From contig NZ_CP076326.1 of assembly GCF_018771565.1 (NCBI RefSeq), positions 2,294,001 through 2,358,000 on the forward strand: DNA of 64,000 nt. The letters run 5' to 3'. The DNA comes from Thermoflexus hugenholtzii. GTDB taxonomy: Bacteria; Chloroflexota; Anaerolineae; Thermoflexales; Thermoflexaceae. Made by a program: the position numbers and the translations under genes. Below the pieces are notes generated by a model that worked only from the letters and a program-made list of their open reading frames with translations, had not been told where the DNA came from and did no database searches. Numbering within the stretch: position 1 is the first letter of the stretch; each line of letters opens with the position of its first letter. Of the stretch, positions 29,973 through 38,439 are shown piece by piece.

Positions 29973-30194
29973 CGCACACCTCCCTGGCCTTACGGATTTG
30001 GGAAGCCCTATCCGCGCTTCCGTCCATGAATAACGGACGAGGAGGTCCCAGGTTATGGGCGCTGAACCTGAAGGCCCGGAAAGGGACCTGCCGGATGTCA
30101 TAGAGAGAACGTGAGGGAGGGCACTACCCGGATGGGGTCGGTTTGAAAAAATGGATCATGCCGGTCTGAAAACTCCACAAAATCGGGGGAGGGG

Positions 30195-30680
30195 ATGGAG
30201 ATCAGTCGGCGGGCGGATTACGCGATGCGGGTGATCCTGGATCTGGCGATGCTGCCGCCGGGAATGCGGGCCCGGGCCCGGGACATCGCGCGGCGGCAGG
30301 CTATCCCTTACGCCTTTTTGCAGAAGATCATCCGGGATCTGTGCGCGGCGGGGTTTGTGGAGGCCAGCCGGGGGCGTCGAGGAGGGGTCCGCCTGGCGCG
30401 CCCGGCCGAGTCCATCACGCTGCTGGAGGTCCTCGAGGCCATGGAAGGCCCCATTCGCCTCAACCGCTGCTCCCGGGAGCCTCATCTCTGCCCGCGCTAC
30501 AGCTTTTGCGCCATCCATCCGATCTGGGCCCAGGCGCAGGCGTATCTGGAGCGCCTTTTGGGCTCCACCACTTTCGCTCAGGTGGCGGAGCGAGGGCGTC
30601 AGATCCGGGCGGCCCAGGCCCGCAACGGCGCCGCGGCGCCGGCCTCGCCGGTGCCGCGCTCCTCCATCCCCACCCCCTGA
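30195..30680 (+). CDS. Rrf2-family regulator with Fe-S type cysteines
   Basis: 161 residues. N-terminal winged helix 'MEISRRADYAMRVILDLA' and the wing 'SRGRRGGVRLARPAESITLLEV', then three Cys in 'NRCSREPHLCPRYSFCAIH', the spacing used by IscR/NsrR/RsrR-type proteins to hold an iron-sulfur cluster. Lies 14 nt before the oxidase subunits and probably controls them in response to redox state, NO or iron. The C-terminal tail is Ala/Pro-rich. Confidence 0.9.
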   Translation: MEISRRADYAMRVILDLAMLPPGMRARARDIARRQAIPYAFLQKIIRDLCAAGFVEASRGRRGGVRLARPAESITLLEVLEAMEGPIRLNRCSREPHLCPRYSFCAIHPIWAQAQAYLERLLGSTTFAQVAERGRQIRAAQARNGAAAPASPVPRSSIPTP

Positions 30681-30694
30681 ACAGGAGGTGCGCG

Positions 30695-30820
30695 ATGCAG
30701 GAGGCCTTCCAGCCCAAGGCGGCTTTGCTCCTCTTCATCGGCATGATCCTGCTGTTCGCGGCCATGTGGTTCGGCCTTTACCTGACGGTCCTCCTCCCCC
30801 GGGGGATGACCGCCTTCTGA
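30695..30820 (+). CDS. Cytochrome ba3 oxidase subunit IIa
   Basis: 41 residues with one membrane helix ('LLLFIGMILLFAAMWFGLYLTVLL'-like). This tiny protein completes the missing first helix of subunit II in B-type oxidases. It follows ACAGGAGGTG and sits directly before the subunit II gene, which fits the assignment well. Confidence 0.85.
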   Translation: MQEAFQPKAALLLFIGMILLFAAMWFGLYLTVLLPRGMTAF

Positions 30821-30857
30821 GCGTTCCTGGCCCCATCCTCATCCGCGGAGGTGAGGG

Positions 30858-31373
30858 ATGATCCACGATCCCTTCGAGCGCGTGGCGGTTTTCGGCGCCG
30901 GCTTGTTGATGACCGCGTTCTTCGTCGCCATCGTCGTCGGCGCTTTCGGCCTGGGGATCCGCGTGCCCACCTGCGTGACGGACATCCCGCCCTTCGATCA
31001 GCCCGCCGTCCAGGAGGTGGCCCCCGGCCGGTATGTGGTCAACGTCGTCGCTCAGATGTGGGCCTTCAACCCTCGTGAGATCCGCGTCCCCGCCGGCTCC
31101 CTCGTGACCTTCAACCTCGTCAGCAAGGACGTGCAGCACGGCTTCAAGATCCTCAACACCAACGTGAACATGATGGCTGTGCCTGGTGTGGTGAACCGGG
31201 CACAGGTCCGCTTCGATCAGCCCAGCGAGTATCTGATCGTTTGCCATGAGTATTGCGGGACGGGCCACCACGCCATGTCGGCGAAGGTGATCGTCGAGCC
31301 GCGGGCCGCGGAGGGGCCTTCTCTCCCGACGCCACGGGCGGTGGCCTCGGCGCTGGCGTGCTGGGCCCGCTGA
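30858..31373 (+). CDS. Cytochrome ba3 oxidase subunit II
   Basis: 171 residues. One N-terminal membrane helix and a periplasmic cupredoxin domain carrying the CuA site: His in 'DVQHGFKI' and 'CHEYCGTGHHAM' with the two Cys, the His and the Met ligands. It accepts electrons from cytochrome c and passes them to subunit I. One helix only is usual for B-type oxidases where subunit IIa supplies the other. Confidence 0.93.
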   Translation: MIHDPFERVAVFGAGLLMTAFFVAIVVGAFGLGIRVPTCVTDIPPFDQPAVQEVAPGRYVVNVVAQMWAFNPREIRVPAGSLVTFNLVSKDVQHGFKILNTNVNMMAVPGVVNRAQVRFDQPSEYLIVCHEYCGTGHHAMSAKVIVEPRAAEGPSLPTPRAVASALACWAR

Positions 31374-31397
31374 AGCCATACGCGAAGGGGGTGCGCC

Positions 31398-31775
31398 ATG
31401 GGGCTGAAAGCGAAGGACATCATGACCACGGAGGTGGTGACCATTGAGCCCTCCGCCACGGTCGCAGAGGCGGTGGCCCTGATGAAAGAGAAGGGCCTGC
31501 GGGCGCTCATCGTGGAGCGGGCCAATGAGGAGGACGCCTACGGCATCGTGACGGAGACCGATATCGTCTACAAGGTCGTCGCCCAGGGCCTGAGCCCGCA
31601 GTCCGTGCTGGTGCGGGAGATCATGACCAAGCCCTGCATCGTGGTGAACCCGGACCTCTCCGTGGAGAACGTGGCCCGTCTCTTTGCCCTGACCGGGATC
31701 CGGCGGGCGCCGGTGATCCGGGAGCGGCTGCTGGGGGTGATCTCCGTCACCGACATCATCCGCAAGGCTTTGTGA
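31398..31775 (+). CDS. Two-CBS-domain protein inside the oxidase operon
   Basis: 125 residues, essentially only a CBS pair: 'AKDIMTTEVVTIEPSATVAEAVALM' and 'VREIMTKPCIVVNPDLSVENVARLF'. CBS pairs bind adenosine nucleotides and regulate attached or partner proteins. It lies 24 nt after subunit II and 31 nt before subunit I. Its presence between these subunits suggests that it senses energy charge for the respiratory chain, which is inference. Confidence 0.88.
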   Translation: MGLKAKDIMTTEVVTIEPSATVAEAVALMKEKGLRALIVERANEEDAYGIVTETDIVYKVVAQGLSPQSVLVREIMTKPCIVVNPDLSVENVARLFALTGIRRAPVIRERLLGVISVTDIIRKAL

Positions 31776-31806
31776 GACGGAACCTCTGCCTCTCAAGGAG
31801 GTTGCG

Positions 31807-33456
31807 ATGGGAGCCCTTGCGATCTCCGAAGGCGAGAAGCGGCTGATCCGCTGGCACCTGTATGTGGCCTACATCGCCATCGCGGTAGGCATTCTCTTCG
31901 GCCTGCTTCAGGTTCTCAGCCGGGCCAAGTTGCTGCCCCCCACGCCTTTGTATGACTACTACCAGGGCCTGACCTTCCATGGGGTGCTGAACGCTCTGGT
32001 GTGGACCACCTTCAACATCGTGGCGTTGCTCGCGGTGGCCGTGCGGGCCTCCCTCGGGCGTCCCCTCTACAGCCTGGCCCTGGGGTGGACGGGGTTCGGG
32101 CTGATGACGGTGGGGGTCATCTCCGCTGGCTACGCCATCCTCACCCGCCAGGCCAACGTCCTCTACACGTTCTACCCGCCGCTGATGGCCCATCCGGCCT
32201 TCTACCTGGGCGCCACCCTGCTCATCGTGGGCTCCTGGGTCAGCGGGGCCAACCTGATCCTCACTTATGTGGCCTGGCGTCGGGAGAACCCGGGGCAGCG
32301 CACGCCGCTGATGACCTTCGGATCCATCGTGGTCTTCGTCCTCTGGTATATCGCCACCCTGGGGGTGGCCATCGAGGTCCTCTTCCTGCTGCTCCCCTGG
32401 TCCCTGGGCCTGGTCAAGCAGACCAACCCGATGCTGGCCCGGACCCTCTTCTGGTATTTCGGGCATCCCCTGGTCTACTTCTGGCTGCTGCCGGCCTACG
32501 TGGTCTGGTATACGATGGTTCCTCGCCTGGCTGGCGGCAAGCTGTATAGCGATCCGATGGCGCGCCTGGCCTTCCTGATGCTGCTGATCTTCTCCACCCC
32601 CATCGGGGTGCATCATCAATATGCCGATCCCGCCATCGGGCAGGAGTGGAAGCTGCTGCACGCCTTCGGCACGTTCCTGGTGACGATCCCCAGCCTGCTG
32701 ACCGCTTTCAACCTGATGGCCTCCCTGGAATACGCCGGCCGGCAGCGGGGCGGCCGGGGGTGGATCGACTGGATCTTCCGGCTTCCGTGGGGAGAGCCGG
32801 CCTTCGCTGGCGCAACGCTCTCCATGATCGCTTTCGTCTTCGGCGGGATCAGCGGGATCGTCAACGCCTCCTACAACGTCAACCTGGTGGTCCACAACAC
32901 CTCCTGGGTCCCCGGCCACCTGCACCTCACGGTGGGCACGGCGGTGACCCTGACCTTCATGGCCATGGCCACCTGGCTGGTCCCCTACCTGACCGGCCGC
33001 GCCCTGTGGAGCCGGAAGGTTGCCCTGGCGAACGTGTATCTCTGGTTCGTCGGGGTGATGATCTTCGCCGTGGGGATGATGCGCGGTGGGCTGGAGGGCG
33101 AGCCGCGGCGGACCAATCTGGGCTTCTCGCCGTATCTGTTGCCGGAATGGATGCCGTTCCTGATCATGGCGGCGGTGGGTGGGACGCTGATGTTCATCGC
33201 CGGGGTGCTGTTCCTGTTGAACATGGCGATGACCCTCTGGTTCTCCCGAAAGCCTGCTGCGGTGGAGGTGCCCATCGCCGAGGCCCTGCACACCGTTGCC
33301 GAGGCTCCTCTCGCCTTCGAGCGCTGGCGGGTGTGGCTGGCCGTGGCCGCCGTCCTCATCGTGCTCTCCTACACGCCGGTGATCACCCAGGTGCTCCAGG
33401 TCTCGCCGTTCTCGGCTTACGGCTACCTTCCCTCCAGCGCGGTGCCCATCCGCTGA
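31807..33456 (+). CDS. Cytochrome ba3 oxidase subunit I
   Basis: 549 residues, about 12-13 helices. B-type heme-copper oxidase catalytic subunit reducing oxygen to water and pumping protons. Ligands visible: His in 'LTFHGVLNALVW' (heme b), 'GHPLVYFWLLPAY' (CuB His and cross-linked Tyr), 'GVHHQYADP' (CuB) and 'HNTSWVPGHLHLTVG' (heme a3 and heme b). The similarity to the Thermus ba3 enzyme is strong over the whole length. These enzymes have high oxygen affinity, fitting micro-oxic thermophiles. Confidence 0.95.
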   Translation: MGALAISEGEKRLIRWHLYVAYIAIAVGILFGLLQVLSRAKLLPPTPLYDYYQGLTFHGVLNALVWTTFNIVALLAVAVRASLGRPLYSLALGWTGFGLMTVGVISAGYAILTRQANVLYTFYPPLMAHPAFYLGATLLIVGSWVSGANLILTYVAWRRENPGQRTPLMTFGSIVVFVLWYIATLGVAIEVLFLLLPWSLGLVKQTNPMLARTLFWYFGHPLVYFWLLPAYVVWYTMVPRLAGGKLYSDPMARLAFLMLLIFSTPIGVHHQYADPAIGQEWKLLHAFGTFLVTIPSLLTAFNLMASLEYAGRQRGGRGWIDWIFRLPWGEPAFAGATLSMIAFVFGGISGIVNASYNVNLVVHNTSWVPGHLHLTVGTAVTLTFMAMATWLVPYLTGRALWSRKVALANVYLWFVGVMIFAVGMMRGGLEGEPRRTNLGFSPYLLPEWMPFLIMAAVGGTLMFIAGVLFLLNMAMTLWFSRKPAAVEVPIAEALHTVAEAPLAFERWRVWLAVAAVLIVLSYTPVITQVLQVSPFSAYGYLPSSAVPIR

Positions 33457-33487
33457 GGCCCTGATCGGCGGGACCATTGACCTCGAA

Positions 33488-33516
33488 GGGGGCGGACGTT
33501 CTCGTCGTCCGCCCCC
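33488..33516 (+). terminator. Hairpin after the oxidase operon
   Basis: GGGGGCGGACG (33488-33498) pairs with CGTCCGCCCCC (33506-33516). The tail TCTGTATGG is poor in T, so it may only partially terminate and the Sco gene downstream may be read through. Confidence 0.6.
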
Positions 33517-33589
33517 TCTGTATGGAGAGGAAAGAGGAAAAAGGGAAGAAAATTAGGACGGGAGATCCGGAATTTCAGGAGGCAAAGGG

Positions 33590-34288
33590 ATGCCGCGCGG
33601 GTTCTGGCTGGGGGTGGGGATCGGTCTGCTTCTGGTGGCCGCGGCAGGGGCGGTGAAGATCGCCCTGGACGCCCGGGCCGAGTCCCTGCCGGTGTATATG
33701 ACCGTCCCCGACTGGCCGTTCACAGATCAGGAGGGTCGCACGTTCTGGCTGGGACAGACCCGAGGCAAGGTGGTGGTCCTGGGGATGATCTACACCCACT
33801 GCCCGGACGTCTGCCCGCTGATCACCGCCCGGATGCGGGAGCTCCAGGAGCAGGTGGCTGCGGAGGGCCTCTCGGATCAGGTCTTTTTCGTCACCATCAC
33901 CTTCGATCCCGAGCGGGACACCCCGGAGGTCCTGCGGCGTTACGCCCAGGCCCGCAAGGTGGATTTCACGAACTGGGCCTTCCTCACCGGCGATCCTTCT
34001 ACCATCCGTCATCTGACCGAGGCGCTGGGGATCTACACGGAGCGGGTGTATGTGATCAACGGCACGCCGGCCGCCACGCCCGGCGCCTCCGCCGGGGCGG
34101 CGACTTACTTCATCAACCACACCGATCGCCTCTTCCTGGTGGACCGTCAGGGGCGGGTGCGGGCGCTGCTGCCCGGGAGCCGAACCGAGCTGCCGGAGGC
34201 CATGGAGAAGATCCGCCGGCTGGTGCGGGAGCGGCCGGCCTCCTCGGTGCCGCTTCCGATGGACGTGGCGCTGAGGAGCTCATTTTAA
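33590..34288 (+). CDS. Sco family copper chaperone
   Basis: 232 residues. N-terminal membrane anchor, thioredoxin fold with the copper Cys pair in 'THCPDVCP' (residues 71 and 75) and the His ligand in 'FINHTDRLFLVD'. Loads copper onto the CuA centre of subunit II, 134 nt downstream of the oxidase operon. A Gly/Ala-rich insertion ('TPAATPGASAGAAT') before the His motif is a little unusual. Confidence 0.93.
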   Translation: MPRGFWLGVGIGLLLVAAAGAVKIALDARAESLPVYMTVPDWPFTDQEGRTFWLGQTRGKVVVLGMIYTHCPDVCPLITARMRELQEQVAAEGLSDQVFFVTITFDPERDTPEVLRRYAQARKVDFTNWAFLTGDPSTIRHLTEALGIYTERVYVINGTPAATPGASAGAATYFINHTDRLFLVDRQGRVRALLPGSRTELPEAMEKIRRLVRERPASSVPLPMDVALRSSF

Positions 34289-34313
34289 CGACACTCTGCA
34301 CGGAGGTGTCGCG

Positions 34314-34808
34314 ATGTCCTGGATCCAGATCTTGCGCGTAGCCTTCGCAGGCGGTCTCCTGCTGGCGCTGGTCGCGTGTGGGGCGCCGGGGGCCTCTGGC
34401 CCCCAGATTCGGATTGTGGATCCGTGGGCTCGCCCGGCGATGAGCGGGGGGATGTCCATGGGGGAGGGCCATGGGGGTCACGGCGGGGCGGCCACCAGCG
34501 CGGTGTACTTCGTGATCCGCAACGAGGGGGATCAGCCGGATGCCCTGATCGGAGCGACCTCGGATGTGGCAGAAAAGGTCGAACTTCATGAGACCCGAAT
34601 GGAAGGTGACGTGGCGAAGATGGTTCCGGTCCCCCGGGTGGAGATCCCGGCCCGGGGTCAGGTGGAGTTCCGCCCCCGGGGCCTTCACGTCATGCTCATC
34701 GGGCTCCGGCGCGATCTGAAGGTCGGGGACACCTTCACGCTGACGCTTCGCTTTGAGAAGAGCGGGGAGAAACCGGTCACCGTGACGGTGAAGGAAATGA
34801 ATCCCTGA
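34314..34808 (+). CDS. PCuAC copper chaperone lipoprotein
   Basis: 164 residues. Lipobox 'LALVACG'. The family pattern H-x10-M-x21-H-x-M is exact: His of 'HETRM', Met ten residues later ('KMVPV'), then 'LHVM'. An extra Met/His loop 'MSGGMSMGEGHGGHGG' may also bind copper. It supplies Cu(I) for CuA assembly in B-type oxidases with the adjacent Sco protein. Confidence 0.93.
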   Translation: MSWIQILRVAFAGGLLLALVACGAPGASGPQIRIVDPWARPAMSGGMSMGEGHGGHGGAATSAVYFVIRNEGDQPDALIGATSDVAEKVELHETRMEGDVAKMVPVPRVEIPARGQVEFRPRGLHVMLIGLRRDLKVGDTFTLTLRFEKSGEKPVTVTVKEMNP

Positions 34809-34824
34809 TGAGGAGGCCATGGCC

Positions 34825-35247
34825 ATGGATCGACGGCGGCTCGGGATGCTGGTGCTTCTCGGGATCCTGATGGCGGGCAGCGCGTGCGGAGGCGGGGCGC
34901 CCGCCTCGCGCCCATCGGGCGGCGGGGAGGCGGCGCCGGCGGCGGTGGCCCTGAAGGGGGATGCGGAGAAGGGGAAGGAGCTGTTTTTGGGCACCTGCGC
35001 CTCGTGCCACGGGGCGGACGCCAAGGGGCTGCCGGGGCTGGGACAGGATCTGACGACCAGTGCCTTCGTGCGGCAGCAGACGGACGTTCAGCTTTTGGAG
35101 TTTATCAAGAAGGGGCGGCCGGCGACGGATCCGGCCAACACGACGGGGGTGGATATGCCGCCGAAGGGGGGCAACCCGGCCCTGACGGACCAGGATCTGG
35201 CGGACATCATCGCCTTCATCCGGACCTTCAACCCGCACCAGCCGTGA
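34825..35247 (+). CDS. Lipoprotein cytochrome c
   Basis: 140 residues. Lipobox 'MAGSACG', a Gly/Ala/Pro linker, then a class I c-type domain with one CxxCH ('CASCHGADAKG') and an axial Met candidate in 'VDMPPKGGNP'. Probably the membrane-tethered electron donor of the ba3 oxidase. The ATG at 34825 is preferred over 34819, since AGGAGG lies 8 nt before it. Confidence 0.9.
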   Translation: MDRRRLGMLVLLGILMAGSACGGGAPASRPSGGGEAAPAAVALKGDAEKGKELFLGTCASCHGADAKGLPGLGQDLTTSAFVRQQTDVQLLEFIKKGRPATDPANTTGVDMPPKGGNPALTDQDLADIIAFIRTFNPHQP

Positions 35248-35258
35248 AGGGGGGCTGG

Positions 35259-35336
35259 GTGTGTCCCAATTTGGTCGGGCCTGGCCGCTTTGTAGGACAA
35301 CTGCGAGCAGTTGTCCTACGATTTTGGGACACACCC
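35259..35336 (-). repeat. Inverted-repeat element, copy 3, with 10-bp target duplication
   Basis: Opposite orientation to copies 1 and 2. With the flanking bases the terminal repeats are 13 bp long (GGGTGTGTCCCAA from 35257 and TTGGGACACACCC to 35336). Internal palindrome at 35292-35318. Direct repeats GGGGGGCTGG at 35249-35258 and 35337-35346 flank it. Confidence 0.9.
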
Positions 35337-35372
35337 GGGGGGCTGGCGCTGGCCCCGAGGACGACGCCGCGC

Positions 35373-35378
35373 TATAAT
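35373..35378 (+). promoter_or_regulatory. TATAAT box of tRNA-Gln
   Basis: Perfect TATAAT ending 10 nt before the mature tRNA. A -35 box is not clear. Confidence 0.55.
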
Positions 35379-35388
35379 GAGAAAGTGG

Positions 35389-35460
35389 TGGGGAGTCGTC
35401 TAAGGGGCAGGACACCGGCCTTTGGAGCCGAGGGTGGAGGTTCGAGTCCTCCCTCCCCAG
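35389..35460 (+). tRNA. tRNA-Gln (anticodon TTG)
   Basis: 72 nt. Acceptor TGGGGAG pairs with CTCCCCA plus discriminator G. The anticodon loop CTTTGGA gives UUG, decoding CAA/CAG. T arm GGAGG-TTCGAGT-CCTCC. The first pair U-A is typical of tRNA-Gln. No CCA encoded. Confidence 0.9.
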
Positions 35461-35465
35461 AGCGC

Positions 35466-35499
35466 AGAGGCCCGGCCGCGCGGCCGGGCCTCTTTCTTT
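35466..35499 (+). terminator. Terminator after tRNA-Gln
   Basis: Perfect 13-bp stem (35466-35478 with 35481-35493) with only 2 nt between the arms, followed by TTCTTTG. Confidence 0.85.
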
Positions 35500-35530
35500 G
35501 AGGTTCCACACAAATCATTCGCAGATCGTC

Positions 35531-36298
35531 TTATGGAAGGGAGCTGTTCCACCGTCGCAGGATCTCCCCGGCCATCTGTTCGATGTAGCGGGCGTCGGAG
35601 GCCACGGCGAGGAACCGGAAGCCCTGGGCCCGCCGGTGCACGGCTTCCTCAACGGACATGCACATCATCCCCGCCGGCCGGCCGGCCCGCTGGGCAGCCC
35701 GCAGGACCGTCTGGACGGCTTCCTCCCAGGCCGGGTTCTCCCGGAAGTCCCTCCCTCGCAGACCCATCGAGGAGGCCAGATCATTGGGGCCGATGAACAC
35801 CACGTCCACCCCCTCCGCTCCGCAGATCTCGTCGGCCCGCTCCACTGCCCGGATGTGCTCGATCTGGACCACCACCAGGACCTCGTCGTCGATAGCCTGC
35901 AGGTAGTCCGCCCCGTGCAGGCGGGGCCCCAGCCAGGCCCCGACCGAGCGGATCCCCCGGGGTGGGAAGCGGGCGGCCTCCGCGGCCCGCCGGGCTTCCT
36001 CGCCGTTCATCACCATCGGCACCACGATCCCCAGCGCCCCGGTGTCCAGGGCCAGCTTGATCCATGTGGGGTCGTTCCACGGCACCCGGACCAGAGGGGT
36101 GGTGCCGGTGGGGAGGATGGCCATCACGCTTTGGGCCATGGCGTCGTAGCTGAAGGGGCTGTGCTCCGTGTCCACCACCAGCCAGTCGAAGCCCAGGCGG
36201 GCCATCAGGGCCGCCGCGTAGGGGCTGCCCAGGCCCAGCCAGGCGCCGACGGTCGCCGCTCCGTCGCGCAACCGGGCCCGCGTGCGATTCGGGATCAT
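35531..36298 (-). CDS. HpcH/HpaI-family class II aldolase
   Basis: 255 residues. Pyruvate-dependent aldolase: 'GLGSPYAAALMARLGFDWLVVDTEHSP', with 'VQIEHIRAVERADEICGAEGVDVVFIGPNDLASSMG' carrying the metal ligands Glu and Asp. Close families cleave 4-hydroxy-2-oxoheptanedioate or 2-keto-3-deoxyglucarate; substrate not resolvable here. Monocistronic, divergent from the RNase J gene. Confidence 0.88.
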   Translation of the reverse strand: MIPNRTRARLRDGAATVGAWLGLGSPYAAALMARLGFDWLVVDTEHSPFSYDAMAQSVMAILPTGTTPLVRVPWNDPTWIKLALDTGALGIVVPMVMNGEEARRAAEAARFPPRGIRSVGAWLGPRLHGADYLQAIDDEVLVVVQIEHIRAVERADEICGAEGVDVVFIGPNDLASSMGLRGRDFRENPAWEEAVQTVLRAAQRAGRPAGMMCMSVEEAVHRRAQGFRFLAVASDARYIEQMAGEILRRWNSSLP

Positions 36299-36461
36299 CC
36301 GTCCCTCCGATGCCAGGGGTTTCGCTTCTTCCGGGCAGACATCCGGTGATCCTGCGCCTCCCCCTTCGCCGCCCAGGCCGAGGACACCTCAACGGCCACT
36401 GGTATGGTTGAGAAACCGAGCCTTGTTTATAACACAAAACACCGTCCCCCGCCAAGGGGAA

Positions 36462-36533
36462 GGACCGCTTTTGTTGGGCCTGGCCGCCTTGTAGGACAAC
36501 TGCGACAGTTGTCCTACGATTTTGGGACACACC
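36462..36533 (-). repeat. Inverted-repeat element, copy 4, left end degraded
   Basis: Same orientation as copy 3. The right terminal repeat TTTGGGACACACC and the internal palindrome are intact, while the left end is diverged (ACCGCTTTTG in place of GTGTGTCCCAA). It lies just upstream of the RNase J promoter. Confidence 0.75.
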
Positions 36534-36549
36534 CCGGAGGCGAGCGGAG

Positions 36550-36578
36550 TTGACGGATCGCAAAAGATCTCCTACAAT
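36550..36578 (+). promoter_or_regulatory. Sigma-70 promoter of RNase J
   Basis: TTGACG (36550-36555), 17-nt spacer, TACAAT (36573-36578). Predicted start near 36585, giving a leader of about 200 nt before the RNase J start. Confidence 0.7.
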
Positions 36579-36628
36579 AGGGAATGATGAAGGAAGCGAA
36601 AGACCTGCTCACAGGCGATTCGGGATGG

Positions 36629-36670
36629 GGCCGCCGGATGCCCGAGGGGGCGCTGGCGGCCTTTTCGTTT
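36629..36670 (+). promoter_or_regulatory. Terminator-like hairpin in the RNase J leader
   Basis: GGCCGCC (36629-36635) pairs with GGCGGCC (36655-36661), with a second inner pairing GCCC/GGGC, directly followed by TTTTCGTTT. It lies about 45-85 nt after the predicted start and 113 nt before the RNase J ATG. This is an intrinsic-terminator shape inside a leader, as used for attenuation. Confidence 0.6.
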
Positions 36671-36782
36671 CAGGAAGGATCTACGCGGGCGTTGAGATGC
36701 CCGCTGCATGGGATAAGCAGGCGGTGTAACATTGCAAGGAGAGCGAAATCTGAACTGTTCTACGCAGGAGGCGAATTGCACA

Positions 36783-38435
36783 ATGGCTCAGGTGTTACGG
36801 ATTGTGCCCCTGGGAGGGTTGGGGGAGATCGGCAAGAACATGATGGCGATCGAATATGGCCGCAACATCCTGATCATCGACGCCGGGATCATGTTCCCGG
36901 AGAACGACATGCTGGGGGTGGATTTCATCATCCCCGACTGGCAGTATTTACGGGACAAGAAGGCATGGGTGCGGGCCATCGTGGTCACCCATGGCCATGA
37001 GGACCACATTGGGGCCCTCCCGTTCCTGATCCGGGAGATCCCGGCGCCGGTCTACGCCACGCCCCTGACCCGGGGGCTGATCGAGGTCAAGCTCAAGCAG
37101 GCGAAGGTCACAGAGGGGGTCACCCTGCACACGGTGCAGGCCGGGGACCGGCTGACCATCGGGCCCTTCACCGTGGAGCTGTTCCGGGTCTGCCACAGCA
37201 TCCCGGACGGCGTGGGGCTGGGGATCACCACCCCGGCGGGCCTGATCGTCCACACCGGGGATTTCAAGTTCGACCAGACGCCGGTGGACGGCAAGCCGAC
37301 GGATTTCGCCACCCTGGCGGAGTTCAGCAAGCGGGGGGTGCTGGCTCTGCTCTCCGACAGCACCAACGCCGACCGCCCCGGCTGGACGCCTTCGGAGCGG
37401 GTGATCGACCCGGCCTTCGACGCCGCGTTCCGCCAGGCGAAGGGCCGCATCATCGTGGCCACCTTCGCCTCCCTGATCTCCCGCTTCCAGCAGGTGATCC
37501 AGGCCGCGGTCCGCCACGGGCGCAAGGTCGCCTTCGCCGGGACCAGCATGCTGGAGAACGTGAAGATCGCCCAGAAGCTGGGCTATCTGGAGATCCCTCC
37601 CGGGGTGCTCATCCGCCTCGACGAGGTGGATCGGTATCCGCCGTCTCAGGTGGTGATCCTCACCACCGGGGCCCAGGGGGAGCCCTCCTCGGTGCTGGCC
37701 CGCATGGCCGCCGGCCAGCATCCCCAGCTCAAGATCGTGCCGGGCGACACGGTCATCCTCTCCGCCCACCCGATCCCGGGCAACGAAGAGATGGTGCATC
37801 GAACCATCAACCGGCTCTTCCAGCGGGGAGCCGATGTGCTCTATGATCCGATCGCCCCCGTGCACGTCTCCGGCCACGCCAGCCAGGAAGAGCTGAAGCT
37901 GATGATCAACCTGGTCCGGCCTCAGTATTTCATCCCCATCCACGGCGAGATCCGGCATCTGAAGGCCCACGCCCGCCTGGCCATGGAGCTGGGGATCCCG
38001 GCCGAGCGCATCTTCACCGTGGAGAACGGCTGGGTCATCGAGTTCCGGGACGGCCAGGGGCGGATCGCCGAGCGGGTGCCCGGTGGTTACGTCTTCGTGG
38101 ACGGGGCCCTCATCGGCGATATCGGCCCGGAGGTGCTGCGGGAGCGCGAGGTCCTCTCCCGCGAAGGGTTCGTGGTCGCCATCGTACGGCGGGATCCCCG
38201 CACCGGGCGGATCATCGGGCGGCCGGAGCTGATCACCCGCGGGTTTACCTTCGCCCGGGAGGCGGAGGAGCTGCTCGCGGGAGCCGAGGAGCTGATCCTC
38301 GAGACCGTGCGCTCGGCGAACGGGGAGGGGAAGTCCCGCCAGGCCCTCGCCCAGCGGATCCAGAACGCCCTCGCCGACTATCTCTACCGCCACACCCGCC
38401 GCCGTCCGATGATCATCCCGGTGGTGACCGAGTAG
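36783..38435 (+). CDS. rnj: Ribonuclease J
   Basis: 550 residues. Metallo-beta-lactamase plus beta-CASP RNase, with 5'-exonuclease and endonuclease activity in mRNA decay and rRNA maturation. Zinc motif 'HGHEDHIGALP' at residues 70-80, 'VCHSIPDGVGLGI', 'HTGDFKFD', the beta-CASP 'LLSDSTNADRPGWTPSE' and a C-terminal domain. AGGAGG lies 11 nt before the start; a TTG upstream in frame has no such site. The leader contains a terminator-like hairpin. Confidence 0.95.
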   Translation: MAQVLRIVPLGGLGEIGKNMMAIEYGRNILIIDAGIMFPENDMLGVDFIIPDWQYLRDKKAWVRAIVVTHGHEDHIGALPFLIREIPAPVYATPLTRGLIEVKLKQAKVTEGVTLHTVQAGDRLTIGPFTVELFRVCHSIPDGVGLGITTPAGLIVHTGDFKFDQTPVDGKPTDFATLAEFSKRGVLALLSDSTNADRPGWTPSERVIDPAFDAAFRQAKGRIIVATFASLISRFQQVIQAAVRHGRKVAFAGTSMLENVKIAQKLGYLEIPPGVLIRLDEVDRYPPSQVVILTTGAQGEPSSVLARMAAGQHPQLKIVPGDTVILSAHPIPGNEEMVHRTINRLFQRGADVLYDPIAPVHVSGHASQEELKLMINLVRPQYFIPIHGEIRHLKAHARLAMELGIPAERIFTVENGWVIEFRDGQGRIAERVPGGYVFVDGALIGDIGPEVLREREVLSREGFVVAIVRRDPRTGRIIGRPELITRGFTFAREAEELLAGAEELILETVRSANGEGKSRQALAQRIQNALADYLYRHTRRRPMIIPVVTE

Positions 38436-38439
38436 AAAC

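Noticed and set aside
30735-33477. Long minus-strand open frames opposite the oxidase operon
   Set aside because: Antisense to well-conserved oxidase subunits; His/Gln/Gly-rich shadow translations.
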